NCBI GenBank assembly: GCA_012845835.1
Contig: JABAKD010000004.1
Coordinates: 4,744,265-4,808,264 of the forward strand
Direction of reading: 5' to 3'
Source of the DNA: Undaria pinnatifida
Lineage: Eukaryota; Sar; Phaeophyceae; Laminariales; Alariaceae
DNA: 64,000 nt
Positions 1 through 12,800 of this stretch are shown here, in pieces; the first letter of the stretch is position 1; every line of letters starts with the position of its first letter. Made by a program: the position numbers and the translations under genes. The notes beneath the pieces are model-generated. The model was given only the letters and a program-made list of their open reading frames with translations. It had not been told where the DNA came from and ran no database searches.

Positions 1-1257
1 ACGGCGTCAGGTCACCCTCTGTGTACCAGGTACTCCGAGTATTATATAAACAGCAGTAGTAGTCGCAGTCGACCCGGAGCAGCCCGGGCTGCTTCGCGCC
101 GCCGATGCGAGCTGGTCGATGCTGCGTGATCATCATGATATCATAATAAACTTGCAGTAGACGTATTTAAGCCTCGAGGTTAGGTCTTATGTACTTCCAT
201 CTGGAAGAGCTAGGCCATTCGATATTTCGACCTAACGCATAAAAAAAACACCACATATCTAAAACTCGAAATAGTGGTCTCTTTCAGTACGCATAAAAAG
301 AAAAGCCGAGGAAAGATCAAACTACTTGAAAATAGACTACGATATTTCTGCACTACTCCAGACGCAGATGGCAAGACGAGGATTTATGTCATCAGTCAGC
401 ACATGAGTGGGTGGAAACTTCGAGAAAGACCCTCCCCTGCCCATGCTGTGCGAGCTTGAACAAACGGCCAAAACAAATAACTGGTGCCTGGCTAAAACAT
501 TGAGTGCTTCGTACTCCATACTCGCTTCATATTATGTAGGATACCTCGCAGGCGTCTGCCGCCTTCGGTGTGCCTCAGTGTGGCAGTCAGTACAGCAGCA
601 CAGCAGGACTGGCCCTCAACCCGGTTCAATTTCCACCCTCGAAATGTAGGCATCCGCGGGAAAGAGGCAACAGGGTTGTAAACTGCAGCAGCTCCGGCCA
701 TGCGCTACGTCGGGCACAAAAACCAAACAAAAAAAATGTGTCATCGAAAAATTACAGCCTCTCAGGACGAGAGAGCAGAAGCACGAGCGCGCGACGAACT
801 ATGTCAGAGTCCCAGTTCTCTGACCGCAGAGAACGCCAGGGTAGGAGGAGTCTCGCGGGCGTTTTCCACCGTCTAGTTGTGCTGTAGTTGGGTTGGCTGT
901 TGGTGTGCTGGTTGTCTGTGTATTGTGCTGTGTTGATTTTGTTTTGTGGTGTGTTGTGTTGTGTGTGCGCGCTCGATCCTTGTGAATGAACAAGGGCTCC
1001 TTTTCAAGCAATAGTACGTAGAGGCATGCCGCTCCACGAGAGTGGGACGCCTCTGACCACCGCCAACGTTCCTGATGGTGTTGTACACGCAGGTTGATTA
1101 ACCCGGGTTGGGGATACACCAAGCGGCTTGCTAGGTTGAGCGTTGCAATTGCTGCGTGGGTGTTGTGCTGTGCTGCTGCTGCAGTGTCTGATGTTGCCTC
1201 GAGCTTTTGTCGTCTGAAATGCTGTTGTTTGCTGGAAAATACTCGGAAAATTGCTTC
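1..1257. other. Intergenic, no supported gene
   Basis: I see no exon with convincing splice sites here. Open frames on both strands are short or low in complexity; the longest, a minus-strand frame at 799-1317, is rich in His, Thr and Gln codons from CA-type repeats. Confidence 0.4.
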
Positions 1258-1297
1258 AAATATGCACTTGGGCCAAAATGTGCCCAAGTGCATATTT
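1258..1297. repeat. Perfect 16-bp hairpin, 8-nt loop
   Basis: The arms at 1258-1273 (AAATATGCACTTGGGC) and 1282-1297 are exact reverse complements around the loop CAAAATGT. It is unlike the poly-A/T palindromes nearby. No gene is attached to it, and a role as small-RNA precursor or terminator is only a guess. Confidence 0.8.
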
Positions 1298-1389
1298 TGG
1301 GAAAATCCACATCTCACCGTGGTCTGCCGTGGTCGTTAGGTCGATAAAATAGACCTATTTTTTAGACATTTAAAACACGATAGGGCTTA

Positions 1390-2201
1390 GGGCCCGTATT
1401 AACGAGGAACTTGCAAAATCGAATTTCGATTTTTTTTTATAGAATTTAATTTAATTTGCACCTGATTGGTCAAGAAATGAATCACCAAGCAGGCATTCTC
1501 AGAATTATTACGAAAAATCAAATTCAACAAAGAAGTAAAAAAAGACTTTCTCGGTCGAATTTTGTCGAAAATCGAAATTGAATTTAGGGAGTTTGTCCAC
1601 CTAGACATGGCTTGTTCTGTGTAACCGAAGCCGGCCACGCGAATTGGTGCCATGTCGTCGGCTGATTGAGAGGCGAGCAGCCAACATTGCGAGAGGTAGG
1701 ACCACCGGAGCAGCCGCAGCGCGGCCTCCGAAGGTCCTTAGCACAGCCTAGACCGCCTGCGACGCTTCGAAAACAACCGAGACCGCCGCAAACCCAGTTT
1801 TTCGTCCCCCTGCACCTCGAAAGTTACACGACCAACTACCACATGATGACTTCGCTCAGAAGTTCGACAGCTATATCCCCGTCGCTGCTGCCCGTGTCGG
1901 GCGGCGGGGTGGCGCCAGCCCATCCAAGAGACACCTAGAGCCATAGCCTCCAAGCCGCTGCCGGCCAAAAGAATCTGCGGCTAGCCGCGGCGCTCCGGGG
2001 AGGACGCGAGCCATCGCTCGCCTCGGCCGTTGCCCACGGGTGTTCGTTGACCCTTTTGCGTTTTTAGAATTTTTTTATTTCCTAGAACGCACTGCGCCGT
2101 TCCTTGATAAGAACCAAAGTTGAATTTTTCGTGGATTTTTCATGAAATTAAAAAAAAAAAATCGAAATTCGATTTTGCAAGTTCCTCGTTAATTCGGGCC
2201 C
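1390..2201. mobile_element. PIF/Harbinger-like non-autonomous element A
   Basis: The ends are inverted repeats of about 47 bp that begin GGGCCCG and differ at one early position. The trinucleotide TTA lies directly outside both ends (1387-1389 and 2202-2204). A 3-bp TTA target duplication with GGG-starting termini is characteristic of PIF/Harbinger transposons. The 812-bp interior has no transposase. It carries a GC-rich, Pro/Arg-rich open frame (1666-1938), so it looks like a non-autonomous copy, possibly with captured sequence. Confidence 0.7.
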
Positions 2202-2300
2202 TTAATTTGGTTTAGAGCCCAAAATATAGGCATATCGTCAGGCTTAAATACGTCTAGTGATCGCAATTGTTTTGAGTTTTTCCCTCTCGAGCCCCAAAAG

Positions 2301-3173
2301 CTACTGCTCCCACCACTGCTGTTGTGCTCTAAGCGTGGCGTCATGGATAAGGGCGCCTATAAGCTGACAGGAGCAGTCCCGCCCGCGCCCTAGCGCAATA
2401 GGTCGGAGAGTGGCAGGCCTCACGAAAGGGCAATTAATTTGAACGGGTGACTTTCGTATTATACAGACAGCAGACCAAGGGAAGACCAGAAGACGAGAGG
2501 AAAATTCCAGATTCCAGACATAAACATAGACTCCGCACGAAAGTATCGCATGTACATTGCTCCGCCGCACAAGTGCAAGAAACGGTGTGCGAGCGCGTCC
2601 ATAGAAGGTGGACAGAATACCGCAATAGCCCTAGGAGTACACCAGGATGCTATTTCACTTGCGCGTCCAAGGGTAGGTATCATAGGTCGTTAGGTTGGGT
2701 TGTCCGGCTGTTCGTGAAGGGTATGGTCGACGGCTATGATGTGGCTGCGTGGTATGGCCCGAACGCATACGAAGCGAACGGGTTTGTTCGCGCGACAGGC
2801 ACATCATTGAAGAGAGAGAGAGGCTGTTCACGTAAAAACTCGACATCTGACGGGTCCAGGTCTACACAGTTTGCCTTCAAGCGTTGCACAACACAGGGAG
2901 CACCGCCCTTGCGCGCTACAGTATGCCTAGTATACGCACGCGGGTGAGATGGGCCTTACAGCAGCGAGGCAGCTTGTCGTCCTTCGACGCGGAACACAAA
3001 ACATAAACACAACCGGGTGAAAAAAAACTATCGACAAACAAAAAGTCAAGCTGCGCTCTCACCTCAGCCATTCTCCTTGCTTCCGCCATCCCTTGCCGCT
3101 GACGAGAACCCGATTCCACGTCCCCGGCGAGGCCGCCAAACTGCGAAAATCCAGCCCTGCGAGGCCCGATCAT
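2301..3173 (-). CDS. Two-exon hypothetical protein candidate (about 146 aa)
   Basis: Proposed exons are 3173-3063, starting at an ATG (37 codons), and 2630-2301, ending in TAG (110 codons). The first exon ends GAG|GTGAGA and the second follows ACTCCTAG, both in phase 0, so the frame joins without adjustment. The N-terminus is polar with Arg, Gln and Ala. The second exon has a hydrophobic aromatic stretch near residues 75-95 that could be a membrane segment, then a tail ending QQQWWEQ. I recognise no family. The start lies 473 bp from the divergent ATG of the plus-strand Cys-rich gene, so the two could share a promoter region. The model rests on splice and phase logic only; chance open frames remain possible. 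Confidence 0.4.
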
Positions 3174-3646
3174 CAACGCCGGTAGGTGGAGTGTGGAGAG
3201 ATCTGCTGGGTGGAGATTTGTTTTTTTATGGAAACTCACCTCAACCCCTGTTCCCTCAAAATATATATTTTGGAGAGTGGTGGAACTCCCTGGCATGGAA
3301 ACAACGAAGCACACCCGCATATATAGCATCCTTTTGGGCGTGGTGTTCGCAGAGCAGTGCCTGTTAACAGAGGTCGTAGTTTCGGGAAATCGTGTTCCCT
3401 AATCTGTACTCTGCGAATATCTTTGCGAGGACTCGTATCTACCCTCACATCCGCTGGACAATATTCTTTGAGAAGCATCAATTCGTACGAAGAATCTTCT
3501 CCCAACGACCTACGAGTACACCGACCTACAATCTACACCCCCTGCGCTTGCACTTTCAGCGCGTGTATGCAAACAGGGGTTGCGCGTCTAGGACGCGCTC
3601 TACGGGTCAAGGGGACCGTGAATTTCCTCGCCCTGCCGCACAAGAC

Positions 3647-3829
3647 ATGGCGGAAGTAGATATAGACCCGTCTCCCGTCCGTGCTGCGCACATGTTCCGG
3701 TGTCCCGTGTGCGACGCGAAGGGGAGGACTGGCACGACGCTGGGCTTTGGGGGCATTCCGTGTAGCCTCTGCCAAGGGAGGTGCTACCTCAAGAGGGAGC
3801 CCACGGCTTGCCCTAGTTGCGATGCAAAG
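3647..3829 (+). CDS. Cys-rich gene, exon 1
   Basis: The ATG sits in an AAGACATGG context. The exon covers residues 1-61 with CPVC, CSLC and CPSC pairs and ends AAG|GTGAGT. The frame is open upstream to 3392, so an earlier start is possible. I chose this ATG because the upstream residues look random. Confidence 0.7.
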
Positions 3830-6800
3830 GTGAGTTGCCCACACCTGCCCTCGTGATAGTAGTGTGTGTTTTCCCCTGAAGCTTTCCATGCGCTTCAGGT
3901 AGTGCTGTGAGTTAGAGCTAAGGAGCTGGCAAGCTACAGAGCTGGTAAGCTGCCTTGTAGAGTACTCCACGTCGTTAGTCGATTTTTGCACTTGCACACC
4001 CACGCTTCTCGATATTCCGACAAGAAGAGCTGCTGCTCTGTGATTCGGCCCACTTTGTCTAAATGTACCCGAGGGCCGAGGGTACCGGTCGTAGTGTGTA
4101 CGGCTGTTGTACGCATTAGACTGTACGTTTACCGACGCGTACGACGTCGTACTGCTTCTGCTATATACTGCAGTTTTACCCTGGTAGGCTCTAAAGGTAT
4201 AGCAGCAGTACATCTACGACTAACTGCTGTACATTATTAGGGCCGTTCTTATCGGAGACCTTTTTTTGTCTCAAATTTCCTAAATTTCCTGAATTTCCTG
4301 AATTTCCATACTCCGGAGTATTTGTGAAATGTGTCTTAAAATACGGAGGCGTTCTGTCATAATTTGTGAAATTCTTCAGCCTAAAAAAATATATCAGGTA
4401 GAAAAGTTAACAATCACAAATTAGAAAATCCTGTCGTCGATTTCCATATTTCGAAGGCAGTGCTCCGAGAAGCACCGTGGCTCAACGCTGGGACAATCGG
4501 GTAATTTTAAACGTTGACCAGGGTGGTCCGACATTGTGGCCGATGGAAGGAAGCGGCCTGGGCCTCTGGAGGACTCATCCTCGAGAGGACAAAACAACGA
4601 TTATCCCTTCCCAACTATCCAAACACGAGGCGCAGAAACATGAAGGAGGCTATCGCGGATGTCCTCGTCGTGCTCGGCATGTTCCTGACACCAGGGACTG
4701 CTGTCGCCGGATTGCGCGAACCTACTTGGCCTGGGTGCTTTCCTCTGCGATCTTCCGGGATGTTCGCTCATGCTTGCTGTGTGACGACGCGCGTGACTGC
4801 TGGTGTGGGTGGTGGCGGTCTTGCTTTATGGCTCGGGTTTCAAAAATCAGGAAAAAAGACAACCAACCGCGCGCTCGATAATAATGAAGACGTTTTTCAT
4901 GGAAATCCTGGAAAAAAAAAGAGGAAATTTAGGAAATTCACACCTCCGATAAGAACGGCCCTTAATAGTAACCGCGGCACCGCATTCAGCGGCACACCGC
5001 GGGGTATCTGGGCGTGCCCTGCTGTGTCTACCACCAGGTACTGCTGTACACCTTATGCAGCTTCTGGCAGAGTGTTCCGGCATTCAAAAAAATTACAGCG
5101 GGGCTTCGTCTCGGCGGGCCACCCGTTTTGGCTCCGCGCATGCCCGTAATGTTCGATGTTGCGTGATACCTTATGTCTACGTACCCATATGATTATATAA
5201 GCAACTCGAGGCTGTACATTCGACAGTACTGCCAAAGGGTACATTAATAATAACGTATTTCAGGTGCAATAAACCCCTGCAAAAATTACGTCATCGGGTA
5301 CATTAATAATAACGTATTTCAGGTGCAATAAACCCCTGCAAAAATTACGTCATCGGGTACACTATGACGCATAGCAGTAAGCTGCAGCTGCAGCAACAGC
5401 AGGGTAGCACAACAGGGCAGCAGCAGCAGAAATACATGACAGGTTTATACAAAAACATACTCGTACGTCGTACAGCAGCGCACAACAGTACGATAACATT
5501 GATGTATCAGGCCCAGGTACCTTGTGTTGTGAAACCACTCACACACGGTGCCCAGCAAAAAAACATGGAAAAAAACACAAGGTACAGCATTAAAAAAAAA
5601 ACAGAAAACTGGAAGCATTCCGGGAATCGAACCTACGACCTTGACATATTGTCAAGGAGTTCAAGCTACCTTCTATCTCCTAACCACCCGTTGTTGTCTC
5701 CACACACGGCCCCTGACAAAAAGAAAAAACCTACTCCTCGATTGCACAGACTTCACCTCAATCATCGTGCAATTTTTTTACAGCGGAACTAAAAAAGGAA
5801 AAACTCACCAAAAATAAAAAAAAACATCCCGGATTCGAAGCACAGACGGCCTGTTCAATGGGACGGCAGCCCAACTGTTAATCTGCTCATGTTCTTATAT
5901 GAAAAATGATCAGACTGATCCTTGTAAGTATCTAGTATCTAGACGTACGGATAGGCAAATTGATACAAGAAAGCAAAAATAGCACCCCCCGCAGAGAGAG
6001 GACGCGAGCACGACCGACGCCGACCTCGGCAGGGTCGGGAGAGCCGAGCGAGGTGAGGCACGTCCAGGAAACAGCGCGCCAAGAAGTGGACCTCAGCTCG
6101 AGTTGTCTCAAAGATGGCTCAAAACGTGGTCTAAATGGGAGCCTTTGGCCGCTATCGTTGAAGCACCAACATATTTATACATTCATCTATAATCAAACCT
6201 GCACTGAAACGAAAAATATATACACAAAAAAAAATACTAATCCTCGCGGAGGGATTAGAAGCTGCGACCTTCCAACCAATACGAACGCATGGTTATCTGT
6301 TGAAACACAGAAAAAGAAACACCAAAACCAGAAACGGTCGTAGAGGGAATCGAAACCTCGACCTTCGAACCAAAACTAACCCATATTAACACATTAATCG
6401 TTTGAACCATTACTTTTATATGCATCATGACGTACAAAAAAAATACACACGAAAAAAAAGAATGCTCGTAGAGGGATTCGAAAAGCTGCGACCTTCCACC
6501 GATAACGAACGCATGTCAACTTGTGGAAACATAGAAACAAATCAGGATACAAAAAAAAAATGATCGAAGGGGTGATTCGAAGTTTTTCTAAACCACGACC
6601 TTCCAACCAACACTAATCACTATCAATGTTTGAGCCACTCAAATATCTGGTATATATGATTTCGAACAGATACAGATTATAATACGCATCTGTATGCACG
6701 CGTAGAAACTTGAAGTCGGAGCAGATATTTCGTCAGTAAATCGAAACTATTAATAGCACAGGCTCCGGGGACAAGATGAGAGCACACCCGAGGCCATCCT

Positions 6801-9800
6801 CAGCAGGGTCGGGAGTCGGAAGGGGCGAGAAAACTAAGGCACGTGCAAGAAACAGCGCGGCGAGAGGTGAACCTCAGCGCGAGTTATCTCGAAGACGGCT
6901 CAAGACCTGGTCTAAGTCGAACCCTTCGGTTGCTCTCGTGCAAGGGCCAACATAGTTATGCATGTATTTATTTATCCACGCCAGGGACAAGTAAAGGGCA
7001 TCGAAATCTATACATTAGTGGGGGGCTCCCATTCGTGTCGGTGCATGCCAGCCCAATATACCGGCACTGTTCATGCGTGCCAGCCCGACATACCGGCACT
7101 GTTCAGGGCACCGGAAGTATTGGGGATAGTCACATTTAAGATAGGTTCAGTCATGCCAAGCGATTTCACCGGCACTTAAAAGAGAGCAGTGGCACTATTC
7201 AACCGGCACTGTTGGGAACCCCTCCCCGCAACGCCATTCCATCGACTGTTATCAACAGTACGGAGTCCCCGTGGCATAGGCCTGCCCTCTAGCTCTCTAG
7301 CGGTGGTGGACGCGAGTGTGGCAAGATTTTGTTTTTCCAACTTTCGGGGACCTGGCGGCGGTGTTAGTTCTTGCTGTCATGTAATACATACATATGGTAC
7401 CCGTGGTGAAAATTACAAAGACACCTCAGCTATGAGGTCGATAAGTTGGTCGATACTCATCTTTGCACAGCGGCGTGTGACACGATGCTCGCGCGGGCTT
7501 CGAGATTTATGGTTTATGACCTTGTTTGTGCTCCCCTGGAGTCAACAGCCAACAGGGCGGGTCTTCCTTGTTTCTCGCTCTTTCGTCTTTATGAGCATCA
7601 CACAAGTAGAAGGTGCAGTGAAGACCTAAGATAGAGCTACTGCCTGGCCGTTATGGCAGCTATTAATATTCAATAAGAATAATTATGGTGCCTTTGGATG
7701 TGTAGTCTACTTCATATCGGTGCGTTTTAACGGTTCCTGGTATATGGCGGTGTTGATCTAAAATATAAAATCAACATCAGTAGCCCTAATATGGTGTATG
7801 CGAAGATCAGATTATGGTTTGGTTTGGTCATTTTCTATTCTCCCGGTCCCAAAAAATAATCAACTTCCCAACATAAAGTTCCCAAACGCCCTAAAATCGT
7901 CCGAAAACGCCCTCAAGACCAGATTATTTTCGGATTGGGTTTGGGTCTTTTGGGTTTCGAAAAGAAGAAAATATCGTTGGCCAAGAGCACCCGGGTTACC
8001 CCGGGCGAATCAAATCACTGCATATGCGGCGTGAAATTGGCAAGAAATCGCCATCGCATCACGATTTGCCTCGTGTGTTGCAGCTGCGTCTGTTGTTGCT
8101 GTGTTGTTGCGTAGCAGCGCAGACGCTGAGCAACGCCCCGGCCCGAGACGCGGAAGAGCGCTCGTAGAGTCTTGGATGGGAGGCGGAAGGGGTTGGTGCG
8201 TTGTTGTCTGCCGTGGTTGCTGCTGCTGTTGCTGCTGATGCTGCTGCTGCTGTTCCTGTTGGTGCTGCTGGTGAAGCTGCTGCTGGAGCTGCTCCTGCTG
8301 CTGTTGATGCTGTTGCATCCCACCCGCGATCGCTGCGTACGCTGCGCTGTTCAACTGCCTAGACAGCAGCATACCCATGCCCTGCACTCCGGGTACAGCT
8401 GCTCCCTGAAAAATCGGAGGCGCAGCAGCACCAGCCCGCACAGAGGGTACGAGCTCCCGCTGGAATACAGGCCCCCGTTCCATTTGAAGGGCTGCGTCCG
8501 CGCGCCCGACTGAGTTCGGGTGTACGTCGCGAAGGACGGGCTAAGAGGTGTTGGGGAAAATTCGTAGAATTTCTTGTCTTCATAAAAAACGAAAATCGTG
8601 TTTTGGGTCTTCGCAAGCGCTTTCATATCGGATTCGGTTATGAACATGGTGAATAGCCTGGTTCGCAAGACCAAACCATAATTTGATCTACGCAAACACC
8701 CTAATAGTGGTGCCTTCAGTCTTAACGAAGGCCGATCATCCCGGCGTCACGACCTTATTATTCTGTATTTTTTTTTCACAGCACCAGAGCACTCTTGTCG
8801 CGACCGTTCAGTTTATGGTATAATAGAGGTTGGTGTTCGATCACACTGTGATCGTCGCGGTTGCTCTCGCTTGGTCGTACTCGTATTGACTAAATGATAG
8901 CCGACTTGTTGTTTAGTCCCAACAGTGCTACTATATGCGACAGCACCATTGTCGGTTACACCAACTTTCGAACATTCCAATACTTGGTACGGCTCGTGTT
9001 CACATCACACGAGTACGAGCATGTCCTCGTGTCGTTCTCGCTCTCGCCTGACACGTGCACGTTTCAAGCTTTTCCGGAAACACCGAACGACCCTCCCCAC
9101 CCCCCCCCCCTCCCCGCAGGATGAGGTTCCCTAAAGTATTCAATCACGCTTGAAATTCACCGCCATATAAAGAAGCGTCAAACCCTTATGGCTGGAAGTT
9201 ACCCCGCAGGAGACTGACTCGCTCGTATTGATCGCCGTCTCGCTGCTGGGCTGACACCGCTGGCTGCACAGATGGCATACACCGTCCCCACCACCACCGT
9301 GCCAGATTTTGCCCTGCCTCGCTTTGTTTTGTTAAATCATACCACATATGTAGTACTTGTTACAAATACTCGTAGTTTCAACCCTTTCGGGACGCACGCA
9401 AACCAACGCCGGATGACAGCAAACCGATTTGGTTGAGTTGAGTTGTTGGCACTACAAGCAACGCCCCTTACACGCATACACATACGACGTACGAGCTCCG
9501 AAAGTTGTTGTGCCTCAAGCTGTGCCTCGAAGAAAACAGGGATTCACCCCCTTTTTACCACTGGAAACCCGTTTTGGGAGAACAAATTATTTGATACTAG
9601 TATAGGGAGGGGTTTTGGGTCTCTGAAGGGGTTAAGCGCGCAACACGGCAGTGCCATAAAACAATAGCACTAGACACGGCCGGGTCAGCGGCGTCCTCGA
9701 TACGGTTACTACCCTGTAGCGTCTACTTTCGATTAGACTCTTTCCCTGAGGAGCCGTATAGTGCCCCGGCCGGGCATCTCATAAGAAAGAGCCTTGCAAG

Positions 9801-12800
9801 AAAAAGCTCGGCCATAAGACTGCGAGGATAAAATAGATTCGACAGCTGTTATACTGAAGTTGGTGTGTTGGAAACGACCTTTCTCACGGGAGAAATTCAT
9901 CCTAAAATCGTTATTGTCTCGATTTCTTGTAAGAGGGCCGGTACTGTACACCTCACAACCCGAAAGCTGTTATTTTTGAAAAAATGGATTGTGTAAAATC
10001 TGATGAACAATCGTTCGCTCTTTCTGCGCGCTTTTGGTTGATGCGCCGATGGGCACCGCAGGGCGGATTCGCGTCGCTGTTCGGGCTGAGGTGGAACACG
10101 TGCAGGCTGTGCCACGGAGTTAGGTACCTGATAGACAAGCCGTTCCCCTGCCCGAAGTGCAGGGCCACGGGGCTGGTGAGTCGCCGCGTGTTTTGGGCGC
10201 AAGGATGTGCATGGTGCACAGCAGCTCCGGGCATGGAAGCGTTAAGCACACCTTTGGGGACAAGTGACTTGGAACAGTTGTGGGGTTGCCTTGGACACAT
10301 TATGCGGTAGAGGTTAACCGTTGTTTTTCTGCGACTCCTCAGTTGAAGAGCTCTACAGTTCTTACTATACCTCTCACCGAAACACTTGGCCTAGGTATAC
10401 AAACAAATATGTATTGCGAAAAATATTACGTTCCGACGATTCTGCGTTAAAATGGGTTAAGGAGTCCCGTCATTCAGAAAAAAAAAAACATGAAGCGCTG
10501 CTGCCTCTATCCTAGCACGCGTCCTTCTTCGAAAATTGTAAAAGGCTGAATGCTTCGGGCACTGCGAACACGCGAGTATGTACAGTAGCGCGGCTTCTTG
10601 GCTTGTGACAGCGTGAGCAAAGACGAAACGCTCATCTCCAGGTACAGTGCTCAGTGCGTTAGTATTGGTAGCAGGCAACCGTCGCGGAAATTGGTTTCGG
10701 TGATCCACTAAGTTTTTGTTGCTGTTGAAGTTGCCCGCTCAAGCTGCAACAAACCTTCTCTGTAAGTCTACCACGTCTTGCACAGTAGCGCACAAACTGC
10801 GGGCTTTAGGAAGCAATGAGAGATAGTGAGATACTGGTGGCAGACCCAGCCTCGTTGCTTCATGGGGTTGCCCGCTTTCTTGTCTTCTCCCCCTTCTCTT
10901 ATCCCCTCTCGTCTGGCGTTCTAGTCGTATTTTTTAACAAACATCACACGTCGAGCCTCAAATTCGCCAGCCAGGTGCAAAGTCGCAGAAACTTCGCAAG
11001 TTTCTGCACGCAACTAACTGTAAAAGCTGGGCAAATTAGTAGCTAATCGATTACTTATAGTCAGCCAGTGCCCTGTTCGTTGCACGTATCACCCCCTCCC
11101 TCTTTTTATCTGGTCTACGTTAGTCAGCCGAATCACAGCCCTACTATTTTTGCGCTTTAACCCTCCCTCTGGCTGACCCGCTGTTTCGCGTGTGCGATCG
11201 CTGGGTCGACAGGTAAAGGGTTTCGGCGGGATATTCTCCTCTCCTTGCGACTTGTGCGACAGACAGCGCTACCTCAAGCACATCCACGGTCGCTGCATCA
11301 AATGCAACTTCTCCTCGGCCCTCTCCAAGTTCTTCCGCAAGTGTACCAACTGCTCCGGCATTGGGTGAGAGCCTAACCCTTTTAGCTGTTTTTTAATAGC
11401 AGGACGAGCCGCCTATGCAGGCCGTAAAGAAAAGTACAGGATACAGTATAATGGAGAACATAAAATTGTGTGTCTACGGCGTGTGGTTCCAGTATTACGA
11501 GAAGGGATTTTAGATAAATCGCCCAACCAGGGCAAAGGCTAACCCTAACCCTAACCCCATCCCCGGGCCGACGTGTTTGGATCTTGCCCTGAAAAAAAAC
11601 TGGCAACACGTTATTTCGGGAAGAACGTCGATCCTATAATAATACGACTTCGGCTATGCGTGAAATGAGTACACCCTCCTCCGACGCCTCGATTGCAACA
11701 CAAGAACGTACTGTATGCAAACGCCCCCCCCCCCCGCGCGCGCGCTTGAAGCCCGCGATGTCCGCCTTGCCGGTGAAAACCTGACGTGCTCGGTCCCGAC
11801 ATTGTAGGTGTACGAGGGTCTAATGTCTTAATTATGATCACGGCCATGCGGAAATGAGTACCCCCCCCCCTCGATTCCTCCGTTGGAACACCAGATACTC
11901 TCCGGAACCACAACATCTCTGCCCAAGGTGCAACTCTTCGGGACGCTTCAAGGGTAACAGCTGCATGCTCTGCGGGGGCGGCGGGGTCATCCACCACGAG
12001 GTGCGGACGATATCCAGGCAGGCATAGGGGTTGGCCGATCGCTGAGCTTGCGGTGTTTGTTACTGCACGCTTGCCCTTCATATTGCACCTAATTGGCGTT
12101 CCACTCGCGTTGCTGATGTGCTTGTCGAGCTGTTTGTACCCGCGAGTAACCTAACCCCTTGTGCACTTGATAAAAGACTTGAGAGAGCACTTGAGAGACA
12201 ACACTGCAGTGGTGTCGCGGTACGCTGTTTCCACCCCCCGTGACAAGCCGATTTTAGCTGGTCCAATCTCCACCATGCTCTTGTCTTTTACCGCTCCTAA
12301 AGGGATCACATACTAATTCCAATTAGTTTTGTTGTCGTGACAAGCCGATTTACCTGGTCTTGTCTCCCGCACAGTGAAAGTGTTAAACCGGCTGGCCTTG
12401 AAATGGGTACACCACTGCTGCATGGGGACTCTAGTTAGCCAACAAAGCGGCGATTACAGCGTCGGCCGCACGGAGCAGCTCGGGCTGCTGGAACATCAGA
12501 TCTATCCAAAATGAAACGGAAGCGATGCATGACATGCTCACATCAGTATGCTGACACTGGTGTTGCTTCACGTTCTTCCTGGAAGGTGGAGTTTTTTTTT
12601 TTTGCGACAATACCATTGGGAACTGGGTAGAAAAATTTGCATACTATGACAGTATTGAAACCGACAGACGCCACAACCCTTGGAAGCAAATATGTTAGGA
12701 GGCGGTCAGTCAAGGGAAAACGTCCAGCGGTCAAGGGTGTCAAACCGATCGTCCCACACTAAAACCTGATCATTTGGCGTCAGTCAAGGTAAATTATTGG

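Noticed and set aside
799-1317. 172-codon minus-strand frame
   Set aside because: Half of it is His/Thr/Gln from CA-rich low-complexity DNA and it includes the hairpin at 1258.
2447-2947. 166-codon plus-strand frame
   Set aside because: Near the length expected by chance, and the minus strand here gives a better two-exon model.
3533-4213. 226-codon minus-strand frame
   Set aside because: It lies antisense to exon 1 of the Cys-rich gene and its open state follows from the codon pattern of that exon; no splice or start support.
5237-5360. CRISPR array
   Set aside because: The two units are identical without unique spacers, and the genome is eukaryotic.
11537-11560. True telomere end
   Set aside because: Only three CCCTAA units, embedded in a dispersed repeat with a second internal copy at 30.6 kb.
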